From assembly GCF_900177645.1 (NCBI RefSeq), contig NZ_FXAO01000001.1, positions 1,075,820-1,139,819 on the forward strand: DNA of 64,000 bases, given 5' to 3'. The DNA comes from Arenibacter troitsensis. Its GTDB lineage: Bacteria; Bacteroidota; Bacteroidia; Flavobacteriales; Flavobacteriaceae. Below, one piece after another: positions 8,725 through 18,900 of this stretch (positions within the stretch are counted from its first letter, which is position 1; each line of letters starts with the position of its first letter). Position numbers and translations under genes: made by a program. Under the pieces are notes generated by a model that had not been told where the DNA came from, searched no databases, and saw only the letters and a list, made by a program, of their open reading frames with translations.

Positions 8725-9456
8725 ATGATAAAAGCAATAATTTTTGATCTTGATGGAACCTTGGTTCATACCGAAGTATTAAAAGCGGAGTCTTACGCAC
8801 AGGCCATTCAGATTATGACGAAGGGGGCCGTATCCCAAAAAATGGTGTTGGACAGTTTTGGGAAGTATGTTGGGCTTTCCAGGGCAGGTGTGGTAGATGG
8901 ACTTTTTAAGGAATATAAGAAGCCTTTAACCGAACATTTGGATGGCTTGGATTCGGAAGCTGTACAAGAGAGGATAATTACAAGTAGACTTGCCATATAT
9001 CATCAAATGTTGAACGATAAAACACTTTTATCCAGTCATTTTTGCAAGTATAATTTGGAGTTGCTGCGCAGAGTTCGCAAGGATAATTTTAGAACGGTAT
9101 TGGCTACCATGTCGCATCGCTTTGAGGCGGACATGGTGATAGAGGCAATGGGAATCCGTGGTAAACTCGATATTATTCTAACAAGCGCTGATATTGTCCA
9201 GGGAAAGCCACATCCGGAGATATATCATAAAGTACAGGAAATGCTGCAAATGGAACCTGAAGAATGTTTGGTAATTGAAGATTCGTTAAATGGAATTAAG
9301 GCGGGACTTGCCGCAGGGATGAACGTCTTTGCGGTAACCAACCCCCTTACCAGAAGTGAGGTGCATGCCGCAAAATTACTGGCCCCTGCTTTTGTAATAG
9401 ACGACCCCAAGGAACTTATCAATAGGGTGTACCATTTTATTGAAATGAAGAAGTAG
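8725..9456 (+). CDS. HAD-superfamily hydrolase, beta-phosphoglucomutase/phosphatase-like
   Basis: 243 residues, cytoplasmic. Motif I is IFDLDGTLVHTE (nucleophile and acid Asp near residues 8 and 10). A helical cap follows at about 15-95. Motif II is probably ATMSHRF (Ser/Thr), motif III includes the Lys of GKPHPEIY, and motif IV is CLVIEDSLNGIKAG. This is a subclass I HAD of the phosphatase / beta-phosphoglucomutase group. The gene starts 24 bp after the DUF4249 gene and may be co-transcribed. Substrate cannot be told from sequence; a sugar phosphate is most likely for the group. Confidence 0.88.
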   Translation: MIKAIIFDLDGTLVHTEVLKAESYAQAIQIMTKGAVSQKMVLDSFGKYVGLSRAGVVDGLFKEYKKPLTEHLDGLDSEAVQERIITSRLAIYHQMLNDKTLLSSHFCKYNLELLRRVRKDNFRTVLATMSHRFEADMVIEAMGIRGKLDIILTSADIVQGKPHPEIYHKVQEMLQMEPEECLVIEDSLNGIKAGLAAGMNVFAVTNPLTRSEVHAAKLLAPAFVIDDPKELINRVYHFIEMKK

Positions 9457-9551
9457 GACCCAGGGCAATTTCATGGTAAATTTTGGAAGTAGCGAAATGG
9501 CTGAGTAGAATTACCTTGATTATTATTGCAGTTGAGTTATAGACGTTAAGG

Positions 9552-11486
9552 TTAGGGGTCATAATTTCTAAACGGCGAGGCAGGAAGACCGTCCCTGTTG
9601 TACAAATTGGCGCCAGCAGGGTTGTCTGACCAGGCATATCGGACATAAGTTGGGTTGGTAATGGAATCATTTTTAACAACCACTGTATTTTCAACTATTT
9701 TGGCATCTGCCCAAACAAAATTTTTATCGGGTCCTGATATTTGAAATTGTCGAAGTGCCAAGCCATCTTTGGCCATTAATCCACTTCCCACCTCCTCGAA
9801 ATAGATTACAATTTGATTATCCCTAATTTCTGAGGATTTAAAAATAGGTCCAGAGTTCACCACATTTTTATGGTAGGCCAATTTTTGGGCGTTCAATGCC
9901 AATCGATGCCCAACACTTTTTTTGTCCAATGGGTGTATGTCATTCCATTCCCCAAGATCGGTCGCAACCACCATACCCGTATTGGCAAGTTTAAGGGTGT
10001 TTAATTGAGCGTTTCTCAATTCTGCCCAATTGCTTTCGGAAGGCATAAAGGCCTCCTCCATATAATTGGCCAATTGCACATATATAAATGGGAAATTCCC
10101 TATATTCCATCTAGCTCTCCAGTTGTTTATCAAGGCAGGAAAAGTGTTATAATATAATTTTGGATTTTGGGTATTGGATTCTCCCTGATACCATATAGCT
10201 CCCTTAATTTTGTAATTTAATAATGGGGCTATCATGCTGTTGAAGAGACCGGACGGTTGCCACCTAATAAATGTTGGTTCTGGTAAAGGTTCCATAATGG
10301 TTCCCAATTGATATTTCCAACTGCCTTTTAAATCTATGCTGTCTTTGCCAACGGAAAGGAAATAGGGTTTATCCATGATAAAACCGCCTTTTCCTTGTTG
10401 GTTTATCAAACGAATGGTGATGGTATTCTTTCCAGTAACCAGTAAGTCATTGGGAATTGTATATTTTCTGGGAGGGTATTGATATCCAGTGCTACCAATG
10501 AAAGTACCGTTCACATAAACATGGTCCTGATCTACGCTTCTTCCCAGCCATAATTTTGCTTCCTTATTCACCATATTTTGAGGAATTTCAATGGTTTTCC
10601 TAAACCAGACTACACCGTCAACATTAGGGAGGCCGTGATCTTCCCAATAACCTGGAACTTGCATATTACTCCATGTAGCATCGTTATAATCCTTTAGAAA
10701 CCATTCCGATCCTTTTATAAAACCTTTGTCCTTTTCATTTAGTAGGGCAAACCAATCTTGCTGACGCTTTTGGTCTTTTTGTTCTATTTTGGAAATCAGG
10801 TCTGGATCTTTAAAGCGTTGCAGTGTGTTATAGGCTGTATCAAAAGGTTTTAAGGCGTCCTCGCTCAACCAGGCCTCAACGGGGGAGCCGCCCAAAGCGG
10901 CATTGATCAGGCCAATGGGGACCTCAAATTCTTCGTAGAGTTCCTTGGCAAAAAAGTAGGCAACTCCTGAAAACTCCATTAGGTTTTCTGGTGATGCTTC
11001 CATCCAAGTGCCATTGCTTAAGTCTGACTGTTCTTGTATAAAATTATAGGCATCTGGCACCAAAAATTGCCGAATTTTGGGATTTTTGGAATTTTTTATA
11101 GCTTCGGCATAGTAATCTTGAAGACGTGTCATGGTCAGTTCCATGTTGGATTGGCCAGAACAGAGCCAAACCTCCCCAATTAGAATATTGTGAAGGGTAA
11201 TGGTGTTTTTGCCACCTTTAAGCTCCATTTTATAGGGGCCGCCAGCCTTTTGGGCAGGCATGATTATATGCCAATTACCTTGGTTGTCCGTTTTGGTCAG
11301 GTATATTTTGTTTTTAAAATGGACGCTAATTTCTTCTTCGGGGGAGGCCCAGCCCCAAATTTTAATTTCGGTATCGCGTTGTAAAACGGCACCATCACTA
11401 ATAAGCTTGGGCAGTTTTATTTGACATCTTAATATGGGGATGTGCAAAACCAAAACCAGTAGAAAAAGAGTTTTTTTAATGTTCAT
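9552..11486 (-). CDS. Secreted sialate O-acetylesterase-type carbohydrate esterase (SGNH/SASA)
   Basis: 644 residues from the ATG at 11486, which begins a good signal peptide (MNIKKTLFLLVLVLHIPILR then CQ); an in-frame ATG 60 bases upstream would add a non-signal extension reaching into a repeat. The SGNH nucleophile is S113 in CSGQSNMEL. A second block is WYQGESNTQNPKLYYNTFP, and the catalytic Asp/His are D516 and H518 in WNDIHPLDK. A beta-sandwich insertion in the middle (VWFRKTIEIPQNMVNKEAK to GGFIMDKPYFL) is usual in this group. In xylan loci these enzymes remove acetyl groups from xylan; the 'sialate' name is historical. Last gene of the minus-strand xylan cluster. Confidence 0.88.
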   Translation of the reverse strand: MNIKKTLFLLVLVLHIPILRCQIKLPKLISDGAVLQRDTEIKIWGWASPEEEISVHFKNKIYLTKTDNQGNWHIIMPAQKAGGPYKMELKGGKNTITLHNILIGEVWLCSGQSNMELTMTRLQDYYAEAIKNSKNPKIRQFLVPDAYNFIQEQSDLSNGTWMEASPENLMEFSGVAYFFAKELYEEFEVPIGLINAALGGSPVEAWLSEDALKPFDTAYNTLQRFKDPDLISKIEQKDQKRQQDWFALLNEKDKGFIKGSEWFLKDYNDATWSNMQVPGYWEDHGLPNVDGVVWFRKTIEIPQNMVNKEAKLWLGRSVDQDHVYVNGTFIGSTGYQYPPRKYTIPNDLLVTGKNTITIRLINQQGKGGFIMDKPYFLSVGKDSIDLKGSWKYQLGTIMEPLPEPTFIRWQPSGLFNSMIAPLLNYKIKGAIWYQGESNTQNPKLYYNTFPALINNWRARWNIGNFPFIYVQLANYMEEAFMPSESNWAELRNAQLNTLKLANTGMVVATDLGEWNDIHPLDKKSVGHRLALNAQKLAYHKNVVNSGPIFKSSEIRDNQIVIYFEEVGSGLMAKDGLALRQFQISGPDKNFVWADAKIVENTVVVKNDSITNPTYVRYAWSDNPAGANLYNRDGLPASPFRNYDP

Positions 11487-11496
11487 TTTATTTAGG

Positions 11497-11653
11497 TCTT
11501 TATTAGTGAAACTCAATTTTGAGAAGGCAGTAAGACGCACTAACAATTGTAAGGTGAACCAATCCCGCTTTTTTCGGCGGGATCTAGGTTCGATATCTCG
11601 ACCCTTGGGTCGATTCCTATTAATGGGTTCATGACTTGCCCTGAGGTTTAACC
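11497..11653. repeat. Hairpin-rich dispersed repeat, copy 1
   Basis: About 157 bp, beginning TCTTTATTAGTGAAACTCAA, that recurs in the same orientation at 25481-25639 with roughly 80% identity by eye. It holds two stem-loops: ATCCCGC/GCGGGAT at 11562-11583 and TCGACCC/GGGTCGA at 11598-11613. It fills the gap between the esterase and GH35 genes. The first hairpin could act as a terminator or processing site inside the minus-strand cluster. Conserved stems with altered loops between copies point to a structured element, not chance. Confidence 0.8.
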
Positions 11654-11665
11654 ATTTATTGTTGC

Positions 11666-13327
11666 TTATTCATAATCATAAAGTTCCAAGCGCTGAATTT
11701 TATAGTTTTCCTTAAAAATTCGGAGATGACGACCTTGATGGGTCTGGTCTCCGTTCAAGTGTCGTATTACTTTCCATTTTTTGTTTTCGAATATCCCTTC
11801 GTCAACCTTTAGAATACCCACTTTTAAATTGGGGTCTTTAATGTTTTTGAAGGTCACATAAACGCCATTTCCAGCCACATAGAATTCCTTTTTTCCAGAT
11901 TGTATGATTATGGCCCCGGCCATATCCCATGTTTCATTTTCGGCTTCAGCCTCCCAACCTAATTTATAGCTGTGATTAAAGGTAAATTCATAATTGCCCA
12001 AGCTTACAATGTTCCCTGCATTTTCCTTGTCCAATAATACTCCATCCATACGGTTCAAACCTTGGTACTTTGTAATAAGGGGGGTAAGCTGGTTGATAAG
12101 ATTGTATATTTTGCCCAAGGGCTCATTAAGCGGATCGTCTGAAGATTCAATGGAAAAAGGGGAGAAGCCCATGGCCTGGTAATGCCCAATGGCATAGGCA
12201 GCCTTTCCTGCCACAGTATTATCAAATTTATGTTCTGGAATAAAAAGGGGATTTCCTTGACGTACATAAAGGTCATTCCAATACTTGAAATCCGGGTTGT
12301 AAAAATCCGGTGATAAAAAATCTATGGAAGGTGCGGCCGCTTTCCATACGTCCATCAAATGGGGAAGCGGACCTGCACTGGGGTATTCTCCCGGTTGTTT
12401 TCCCTTTGCATTCAAGGCAGCATTAACAAACATGGGAAGCGGATAGACCGATTTTCCGGCAGCGATGACCTCTTGGGTGTATTTGGCAAAATACCAAGCC
12501 ATAAAGATTTCGGAGGTGTGTTCCCCTACACCAAAAATTTCTTCCCAAGTACCATTGGTTCTAAAACCATTTCTACTCCAAACCTCATAGAATTCGGGTA
12601 CTAGTATTTTTTTGTTTTCGGTTATATAATTTATGAATTCCACAGGCACTTTGGAATTGTACTTCTTGTTGGCCATTAGACTATAGTCGCGAGCGGAGGG
12701 CAACATACCAATTTCATTTTCTGGCTGTACCATTATAACGGTCTGTTCCTTTCCGTCTACATCTCTAAGGTGTTGCATTAAGGTTTTGAACGCTAGGCGA
12801 TCTGCCTGTAGGTTATTTTCGCTGAATGGGGATAAAATTTCTTGGCTTGTTCCATTTTTATCCCTGGCTCTCGGGTATTTTTTTTGATTGATCTTTACCC
12901 AGGCAGGTGCATGGCTGGACATACTATTTTTCCAAGAACCAAACCATAACAGTACTATTTTAAAATTGTTATTCCTGGCCTCAAACAGTAGGTCGTCCAA
13001 TAACCGAAAGTCGAAATTTCCCTCTTCGGACTCTATAAGCTCCCAAAAAACAGGCGCTAAAATAGTATTAAGGTTCATTGCCTTTAATTTGGGCCAAACG
13101 GTTACCATGTTCTCAAGGCTGGTAAAGGTAGAATTGCCCAATTCACCCCCCAAAATTAAATATGGTTTGTTCTTTACGATAAGTTGGGTGGCTGTCCCTT
13201 GTTTTTTTAAATAGGGGATGGTGTCGCTTACAGTATCCCCTAACTTATTGGATTGGTTTTTTTGGGATGAAACAAAAAAGACGGATAGCAGTAATAGGCT
13301 GGATAGAATTTTTTTAAAATTATTCAT
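11666..13327 (-). CDS. Secreted GH35 beta-galactosidase-like glycosidase with C-terminal DUF5597-type domain
   Basis: 553 residues with a signal peptide (MNNFKKILSSLLLLSVFFVS). The (beta/alpha)8 domain starts with QLIVKNKPYLILGGELGNST, the family entry strand. The acid/base is E205 in VQPENEIGM and the nucleophile is E365 in FIPEHKFD. The C-terminus (about 420-553, including WDMAGAIIIQSGKKEFYVAG) looks like the DUF5597 domain often attached to these GH35 proteins. Members recur in Bacteroidota xylan loci beside GH67 and GH10, where they may remove galactose or arabinose side groups; the exact activity is not provable here. Upstream neighbour on the strand is GH67 (48-bp gap). Confidence 0.88.
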   Translation of the reverse strand: MNNFKKILSSLLLLSVFFVSSQKNQSNKLGDTVSDTIPYLKKQGTATQLIVKNKPYLILGGELGNSTFTSLENMVTVWPKLKAMNLNTILAPVFWELIESEEGNFDFRLLDDLLFEARNNNFKIVLLWFGSWKNSMSSHAPAWVKINQKKYPRARDKNGTSQEILSPFSENNLQADRLAFKTLMQHLRDVDGKEQTVIMVQPENEIGMLPSARDYSLMANKKYNSKVPVEFINYITENKKILVPEFYEVWSRNGFRTNGTWEEIFGVGEHTSEIFMAWYFAKYTQEVIAAGKSVYPLPMFVNAALNAKGKQPGEYPSAGPLPHLMDVWKAAAPSIDFLSPDFYNPDFKYWNDLYVRQGNPLFIPEHKFDNTVAGKAAYAIGHYQAMGFSPFSIESSDDPLNEPLGKIYNLINQLTPLITKYQGLNRMDGVLLDKENAGNIVSLGNYEFTFNHSYKLGWEAEAENETWDMAGAIIIQSGKKEFYVAGNGVYVTFKNIKDPNLKVGILKVDEGIFENKKWKVIRHLNGDQTHQGRHLRIFKENYKIQRLELYDYE

Positions 13328-13375
13328 TCCTTATATATTTATTTGGCATGCATATATGTTTTAATCGTTGGTCTT

Positions 13376-15550
13376 TCAATCCCATTGGGGTCGGATACCG
13401 GGAGCGAATGGAAATTTCAATGACTGGTAGTATTCCAAGCTCTTTGTTGATTTCTCCACCCCTGCAGGGAGAGCTTTTTGTGAATAGGTCTGAAAATAGA
13501 GCAAGCAGGCGTTGCGCCACCATTGGGCCTCTTTCAATTGGATTTTTAGAAGCATTTGTACTTCTTGGTATTCTTCATGGGTAATATAGGGTCGCGCTTT
13601 GTTCCAAGTCTCAATCATTTCTTCTACTTGATCAACCCCTTCTTGATATTTTAAGGCCATTCCATCCCATAAATTAAGACCATTTTTTAGGGTATAATCC
13701 CATGGTAAATGGTGAAACCACAATAGATATTCCTCAGGACATGTTTTGGGGTCGTTAAAGGTTTTTGCCACTTCAGTAGCATATTGTCCGGTAGCATTGC
13801 TACCACTATGGCTACGATTAAAACCGATGCCCTTTGCGTCTGCCTTATGATAGTAGGTAGGATTCCATTCGGGCCTGCTTAAATCATGTACCCAAGGCCC
13901 TGGGCCGTAATGGTGGCCTGTATCAAAAATATGGTGCAAACCAAGTGGATTCATATAATTTACCACCGCCTCCCTTGAGATAAGCATCATTTTTTTTACC
14001 GGATCAACAAAATTGGGGTCATTGGAATAGGTAGCTTTAAGCCATTCGTCCGCTATGGTCTCTGCACTGATATAAGGATCCCAGGCCAACCTTCCAAAAC
14101 CATACCAATTGGCTTGGGCAAAAGGATGTCCGGTCCAATTAAGATCATTTCCAATATTGGAAACACCGGCCATTCCAGATATCTTGTTGCGATCCAAGGA
14201 ACCATCCACAACCTTGGCTACAGTAGACCCCTTGCCTTTGCTGTAGGTGTCGGAATCCAATACTTCTTTGTACAATTGGGGCAAAAAGACCAGATGGGTA
14301 CTAAATCCTAGATACTCCTGTGTTATCTGAAACTCCATCATCAATTGCGTGTTGGGCATGGCGCCAAACATGGGGTGAAAGGGTTCGCGCGGCTGAAAGT
14401 CAATGGCCCCGTTCTTTGTTTGGATCAATACATTGTCACTGAACTGACCATCGAACGGTACAAATTCGGAATAGGCCTGTTTGGCCCGATCTTCGGGATC
14501 GTGTTCGGAATAAACAAAGGCCCTCCAAATTACAAGACCATTGTGTGGTTGTAGGGCCTGGGCCAACATATTGGCCCCGTCCACGTGGTTTCTACCATAA
14601 TTTTGTGGACCAGGCTGTCCTTCGGAATTAGCCTTCACCAAGAAGCCGCCAAAATCAGGAATTAAGGCGTAGATTTCGTTGACTTTATCATTCCACCATT
14701 GACGAACATCGGCGTCCAAAGGATCGGCGGTTTTTAAACCTCCAATTTCCATGGGTGCGGAAAACCTAGCTGTAAGATAGACCTTTATGCCATATGGTCT
14801 AAAAACATTGGCCAAAGCACTAACTTTTTCCAGATACATGGGGGTTAGGATGTGCGAATTGGCATTGACATTGGTCAAGGAGACCGCGTTGATGCCAATG
14901 GAGGCATTAGCCCTGGCATAATCCAAATAGCGTTGGTCTATGTATTCGGGTAACTTATGCCAATTCCATAAGGAATAACCTGCATAGCCCCTTTCTACCG
15001 TTCTGTCCAGATTGTCCCAGTGGTTGAGCATTCGCAAGTTTATCTTGGGATATTCAATCAGGGTAATATTTCTTAAATCCTTTTGCTGTTGCATTAAATT
15101 TAGAAGTCGAAATACCCCATAAAGTATTCCAATATCTTCGTTGGCTGCAAGTACAATTAGCTTTTTGCCCCGGTGGATAACGGATTTTAACACAAACCCT
15201 TCACTTCCTACTTCATAAAAATTGGCAGAGAGTTTTTTGGTAAGCGCAGGATCTATGGTAGCGGCCTTGGCTATCAATAAGGTGTAATTGGTATTTGGGG
15301 TTTCCTTAAAATTAAGTGTGCTTCCCAGCATTTTTTCCATTCCAGTAATCAATTCCTTTTTGGCAGCATTAAGTACATCACTCCCATCTTCAAAATAAAT
15401 TGCCTTGGTCAGATCTTTATACTCCTTTAATAAGTTTGGATTACCAATCTTTTCATATCCCAACCAAAGATCATATCCATAGTGGGCTTGTGGATAGGCA
15501 TAGACTGTGAATACCAGGAAAACTAATATTGTGGTTTTTATATGGAACAT
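13376..15550 (-). CDS. GH67 xylan alpha-1,2-glucuronidase, secreted
   Basis: 724 residues starting at MFHIKTTILVFLVFTVYAYP then QA, a signal peptide; an upstream in-frame ATG would add 23 non-signal residues. The fold reads N-terminal domain (GYDLWLGYEKI), catalytic barrel (NLRMLNHWDNLDRTVERGYA) and helical C-terminus (HHLPWDYTLKNGLNLWDGM). Catalytic acid E310 lies in KANSEGQPGPQNYGR; D384 and E389 in IDFQPREPF are the paired bases. GH67 cuts (4-O-methyl)glucuronic acid from the non-reducing end of xylo-oligosaccharides made by GH10 enzymes, and a GH10 gene is in the locus. First gene of the minus-strand cluster and divergent from the sensor gene. Confidence 0.96.
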   Translation of the reverse strand: MFHIKTTILVFLVFTVYAYPQAHYGYDLWLGYEKIGNPNLLKEYKDLTKAIYFEDGSDVLNAAKKELITGMEKMLGSTLNFKETPNTNYTLLIAKAATIDPALTKKLSANFYEVGSEGFVLKSVIHRGKKLIVLAANEDIGILYGVFRLLNLMQQQKDLRNITLIEYPKINLRMLNHWDNLDRTVERGYAGYSLWNWHKLPEYIDQRYLDYARANASIGINAVSLTNVNANSHILTPMYLEKVSALANVFRPYGIKVYLTARFSAPMEIGGLKTADPLDADVRQWWNDKVNEIYALIPDFGGFLVKANSEGQPGPQNYGRNHVDGANMLAQALQPHNGLVIWRAFVYSEHDPEDRAKQAYSEFVPFDGQFSDNVLIQTKNGAIDFQPREPFHPMFGAMPNTQLMMEFQITQEYLGFSTHLVFLPQLYKEVLDSDTYSKGKGSTVAKVVDGSLDRNKISGMAGVSNIGNDLNWTGHPFAQANWYGFGRLAWDPYISAETIADEWLKATYSNDPNFVDPVKKMMLISREAVVNYMNPLGLHHIFDTGHHYGPGPWVHDLSRPEWNPTYYHKADAKGIGFNRSHSGSNATGQYATEVAKTFNDPKTCPEEYLLWFHHLPWDYTLKNGLNLWDGMALKYQEGVDQVEEMIETWNKARPYITHEEYQEVQMLLKIQLKEAQWWRNACLLYFQTYSQKALPAGVEKSTKSLEYYQSLKFPFAPGIRPQWD

Positions 15551-15998
15551 TTTAAAAACTTTGATTTTTAATTTTAGGTTCACAAGAATAATAATCGAAT
15601 GGAATAAACATGGGAACAACTAAATTGGTTAGTAATATTCGGAATAACTTCTGGACAACAACCACGGAACAAATTGCAAGTTAAAATATAACCAAATGGG
15701 TTAAAAAAATACGTCTATTACGTGTGCCAAAATCAGCTATTCAATACATATGTATTCCTTCAAAGGTGTTGGATTCCTCTTGAATAGAATAGCACGTATG
15801 TTGCCCATTCTAGTAATTTTGTCGCATTTGAATTAGGATGCTATTTTTTCTAATTATATTGATACGTCCTAAGTGGTGAAGTTGTCGCGAAGCCTGGGAA
15901 GTACCTTTGGTTTTTCCGATTACTTTTATTGCCATTTGGGATATTTCCATATTTTATAGGAACCCTTGTTGGTTTTGTTGATATTATTCAAGAACATT
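15551..15998. promoter_or_regulatory. Divergent control region between GH67 cluster and hybrid sensor gene
   Basis: About 450 bp without a gene, lying between the start of the minus-strand GH67-GH35-esterase cluster and the plus-strand sensor. It must contain both promoters and probably the sensor's AraC-domain binding sites. On the plus strand TAATTTTG (15814-15821) matches the -7 consensus TAnnTTTG but lacks a well-spaced TTTG. I could not identify a convincing operator repeat. Confidence 0.45.
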
Positions 15999-18900
15999 AT
16001 GAAAGTTGCCCTAATTCTAAAAATAGGCATTGTAAGTATATTGTTGTCCCTAGGCAATATAAAGGCTCAGAGTTATGGGGAGGATTATACCTTTGTTAAT
16101 ATAGAGCAAAACAATTCACTACGTGCTGTCTCTAGTATAGTCCAGGATAGCTTGGGTTTGATCTGGATGGGGACCAATGGTGTTGGGTTAAAAAAATATA
16201 ATGGCATTGAGATCAGTTCTTATAAACAGGCATCCAATGATGAAAACACTTTAAATAGTTCATTGATATATGTGGTTTACGTTGACAGGTCCAATAGAAT
16301 GTGGATTGGCTCGGAGGCAGGATTAAATTTATATGATCGTGATTTTGATGAATTTAAAAATGTAGTTCTATACAAAGATTCAACAGCCCTAGAGAACGTT
16401 CCTGTAAGGGCCATTCAAGAAAGTGCAGACGGAAGCCTGGTAATAGGTTCCCACTTTAATGGGCTTTTCAAGGTAGATCAAAACAGTCTCAAAGGGTATA
16501 GTATTCCCATCCAGACTACCGTTCCCATGGCGGAATTACAGATAAATAGCTTAATTCAGAGTAGTACCGGAAAAGTATTGATGGGATCCAACAAAGGTCT
16601 TTTTGAATATAACGGCACTATTGCCAATCCTATTTTATCCACCTTTGAGGCTACTGGCGATAAAAAGGATTTCTTGTACAATATAGAGTCTATGCTTCAA
16701 GATGATGATGGGTCTATATGGATAGGTACCTTTTCAAATGGTCTTATAAAAGTGGAAGTAAGCCCTTTTAATTCCTATGAAGTATATCATTATAATATTA
16801 GTAATCAACGGATTCTGTCATTGGTCCAGGCACCGGACGGTAATATTTTGTGCGGAACGGAAAATGACGGTCTTTTCGTGTTGAAAAAAAATGGGGTTGT
16901 ACAAAAGAATTATAGGTATAACAAATTCAACTCCAATAGCATAAAATCAAATTCCATTTGGTCGTTATATGTAGATACCCAAGACCGCATTTGGATAGGT
17001 TATTATAATAATGGGGTAGGGGTCTATGATAGACTTTATGACAAGTTCAAGGATATAAAAAGTCTTGCCAATTTAAACAATTCCTTACAGCTACCCTCTG
17101 TAACGGGTATTGTAAATGATAAAAATGGCAAAATATGGATTGGTATGGATGGAGGGGGTATTGACATATATGATCCCATTAAAAAGAATATTGTTCACCT
17201 AAAAGACCCTAACAATAGGTTGATTTCCCAATTAAATGCGGGGGATATAGTGGCCCTTTTTATGGATAGCAATGATAATCTTTGGGTTGGTACCTGGAAT
17301 TCTGGAATATTTTACCTGCCCAATAATGCCAAGGCCTTTATAAATTACAATACGTCCAATACCAATGGAGGGTTAAAATCGAATCGTATAATGAGCTTTT
17401 CAGAGGACTCCAAAGGAGTTATTTGGATTGGATCCTATGTAGAAGGGTTGCACTCCTTTGATCCAAGCAGCAAAAGATTTAGCCATCATAACAATACAAT
17501 ATTTGATGACCCTAGTCCCGGACAAGGAGCTATGCGCATAGTTTTGGCCGATAGAAATGATACAATTTGGATGGGAACTACCAGTGGGCTGTACAAACTA
17601 TCTTCTGATTTTAGCAAGCCCCAAAAGGTCATTTCCCTGCGGGAAAGTATGCATCAAGAGGTAGCCAACAAACTTGTAGTGGATGTTATAGTGTCCTTAT
17701 ATGAAGACAGTAAGGGGAAATTATGGATAGGTACCGATGGTGCCGGTCTATGTAGGTACGACCCAGAAGGTGACACTTTTACTTGGTACGGTAATAATGA
17801 TGGCCTTGGTCAAGAAACAATAGCCTCAATTTTGGAAGATGATAATGGAGATATTTGGATGGGGGGAAACAATGGTTTGTCGCATATGAGTATAGCTGAT
17901 GGTACTTTCAAGAATTTCGATATAAATGATGGCCTGCTTTCAAACGACTTTAATTTCAATTCTTCATATAAAGATGAGAATGGTATTTTGTATTTTGGCA
18001 ACTACGGCGGTATCAATTATATAGATCCTAAGAACATGAAATACAACAACAATAAACCGTTGGTGTATTTCACTGATTTTAAGATTTTTAATAAATCGGT
18101 GGTTCCAAACCAGGGAGATTCTCCCTTGAAAAAAATAATTGGGCAGACCGAAAGTCTTAGTTTAAATCACCGCCAATCTGTTTTTACAATTGAATACGCA
18201 GGTATCAACCTTACTAGACCAAAAAAGAATCAATATGCCTATTATTTGGAAGGCTTTGAGGATAAGTGGAATTATGTAGGTGAGAATAGAAGCGCCACCT
18301 ATACCAATCTGCCACCAGGGGATTATATCTTTAAAGTTAAGGCATCCAACAATGACGGTATCTGGAACGAAACCCCAAAAACACTTAAATTAAGCATTCT
18401 GCCTCCGTGGTGGGCTACAAATTATGCCTTGATATCCTACGTTCTTCTTTTTTGTTTGATAACTTATTTTCTGACCAATTTGGCAAAACAAAGAATAAGG
18501 GAAAAGCGAATTGTACAGTTTGAAAGGGACAGAAGAATACAGGAGGAAACCTTAAATGACAGAAAAATACAATTTTTTACCAATATTTCCCACGAGTTTA
18601 GAACGCCGCTCACATTGATACTCAATCCTTTGGAGGATATCATGGATGATCCTGCTCTTGTATTAAGTAGAACGGTGAAGGAAAAATTGCGTATCATCCA
18701 TAAGAACACAACCAGACTTAAGCGTTTAATTGATGAGTTGATGGATTTCAGAAAATTGGAAATCAATAAGTTATCCATTAAGATTTCTGAAATGGAAGCC
18801 ATTGCCTTTGTCAAGGAAATTGCTGGTCATTTTGAAGAGGAGGCTGTACTGAAGAATATTGTTTTCCAGGTAGAATCCGATGACCTTCCAATAACACTTT

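Noticed and set aside
11434..11634. 66-codon plus-strand frame across repeat copy 1
   Set aside because: Formed by the repeat and antisense to the esterase signal peptide; not conserved in copy 2.
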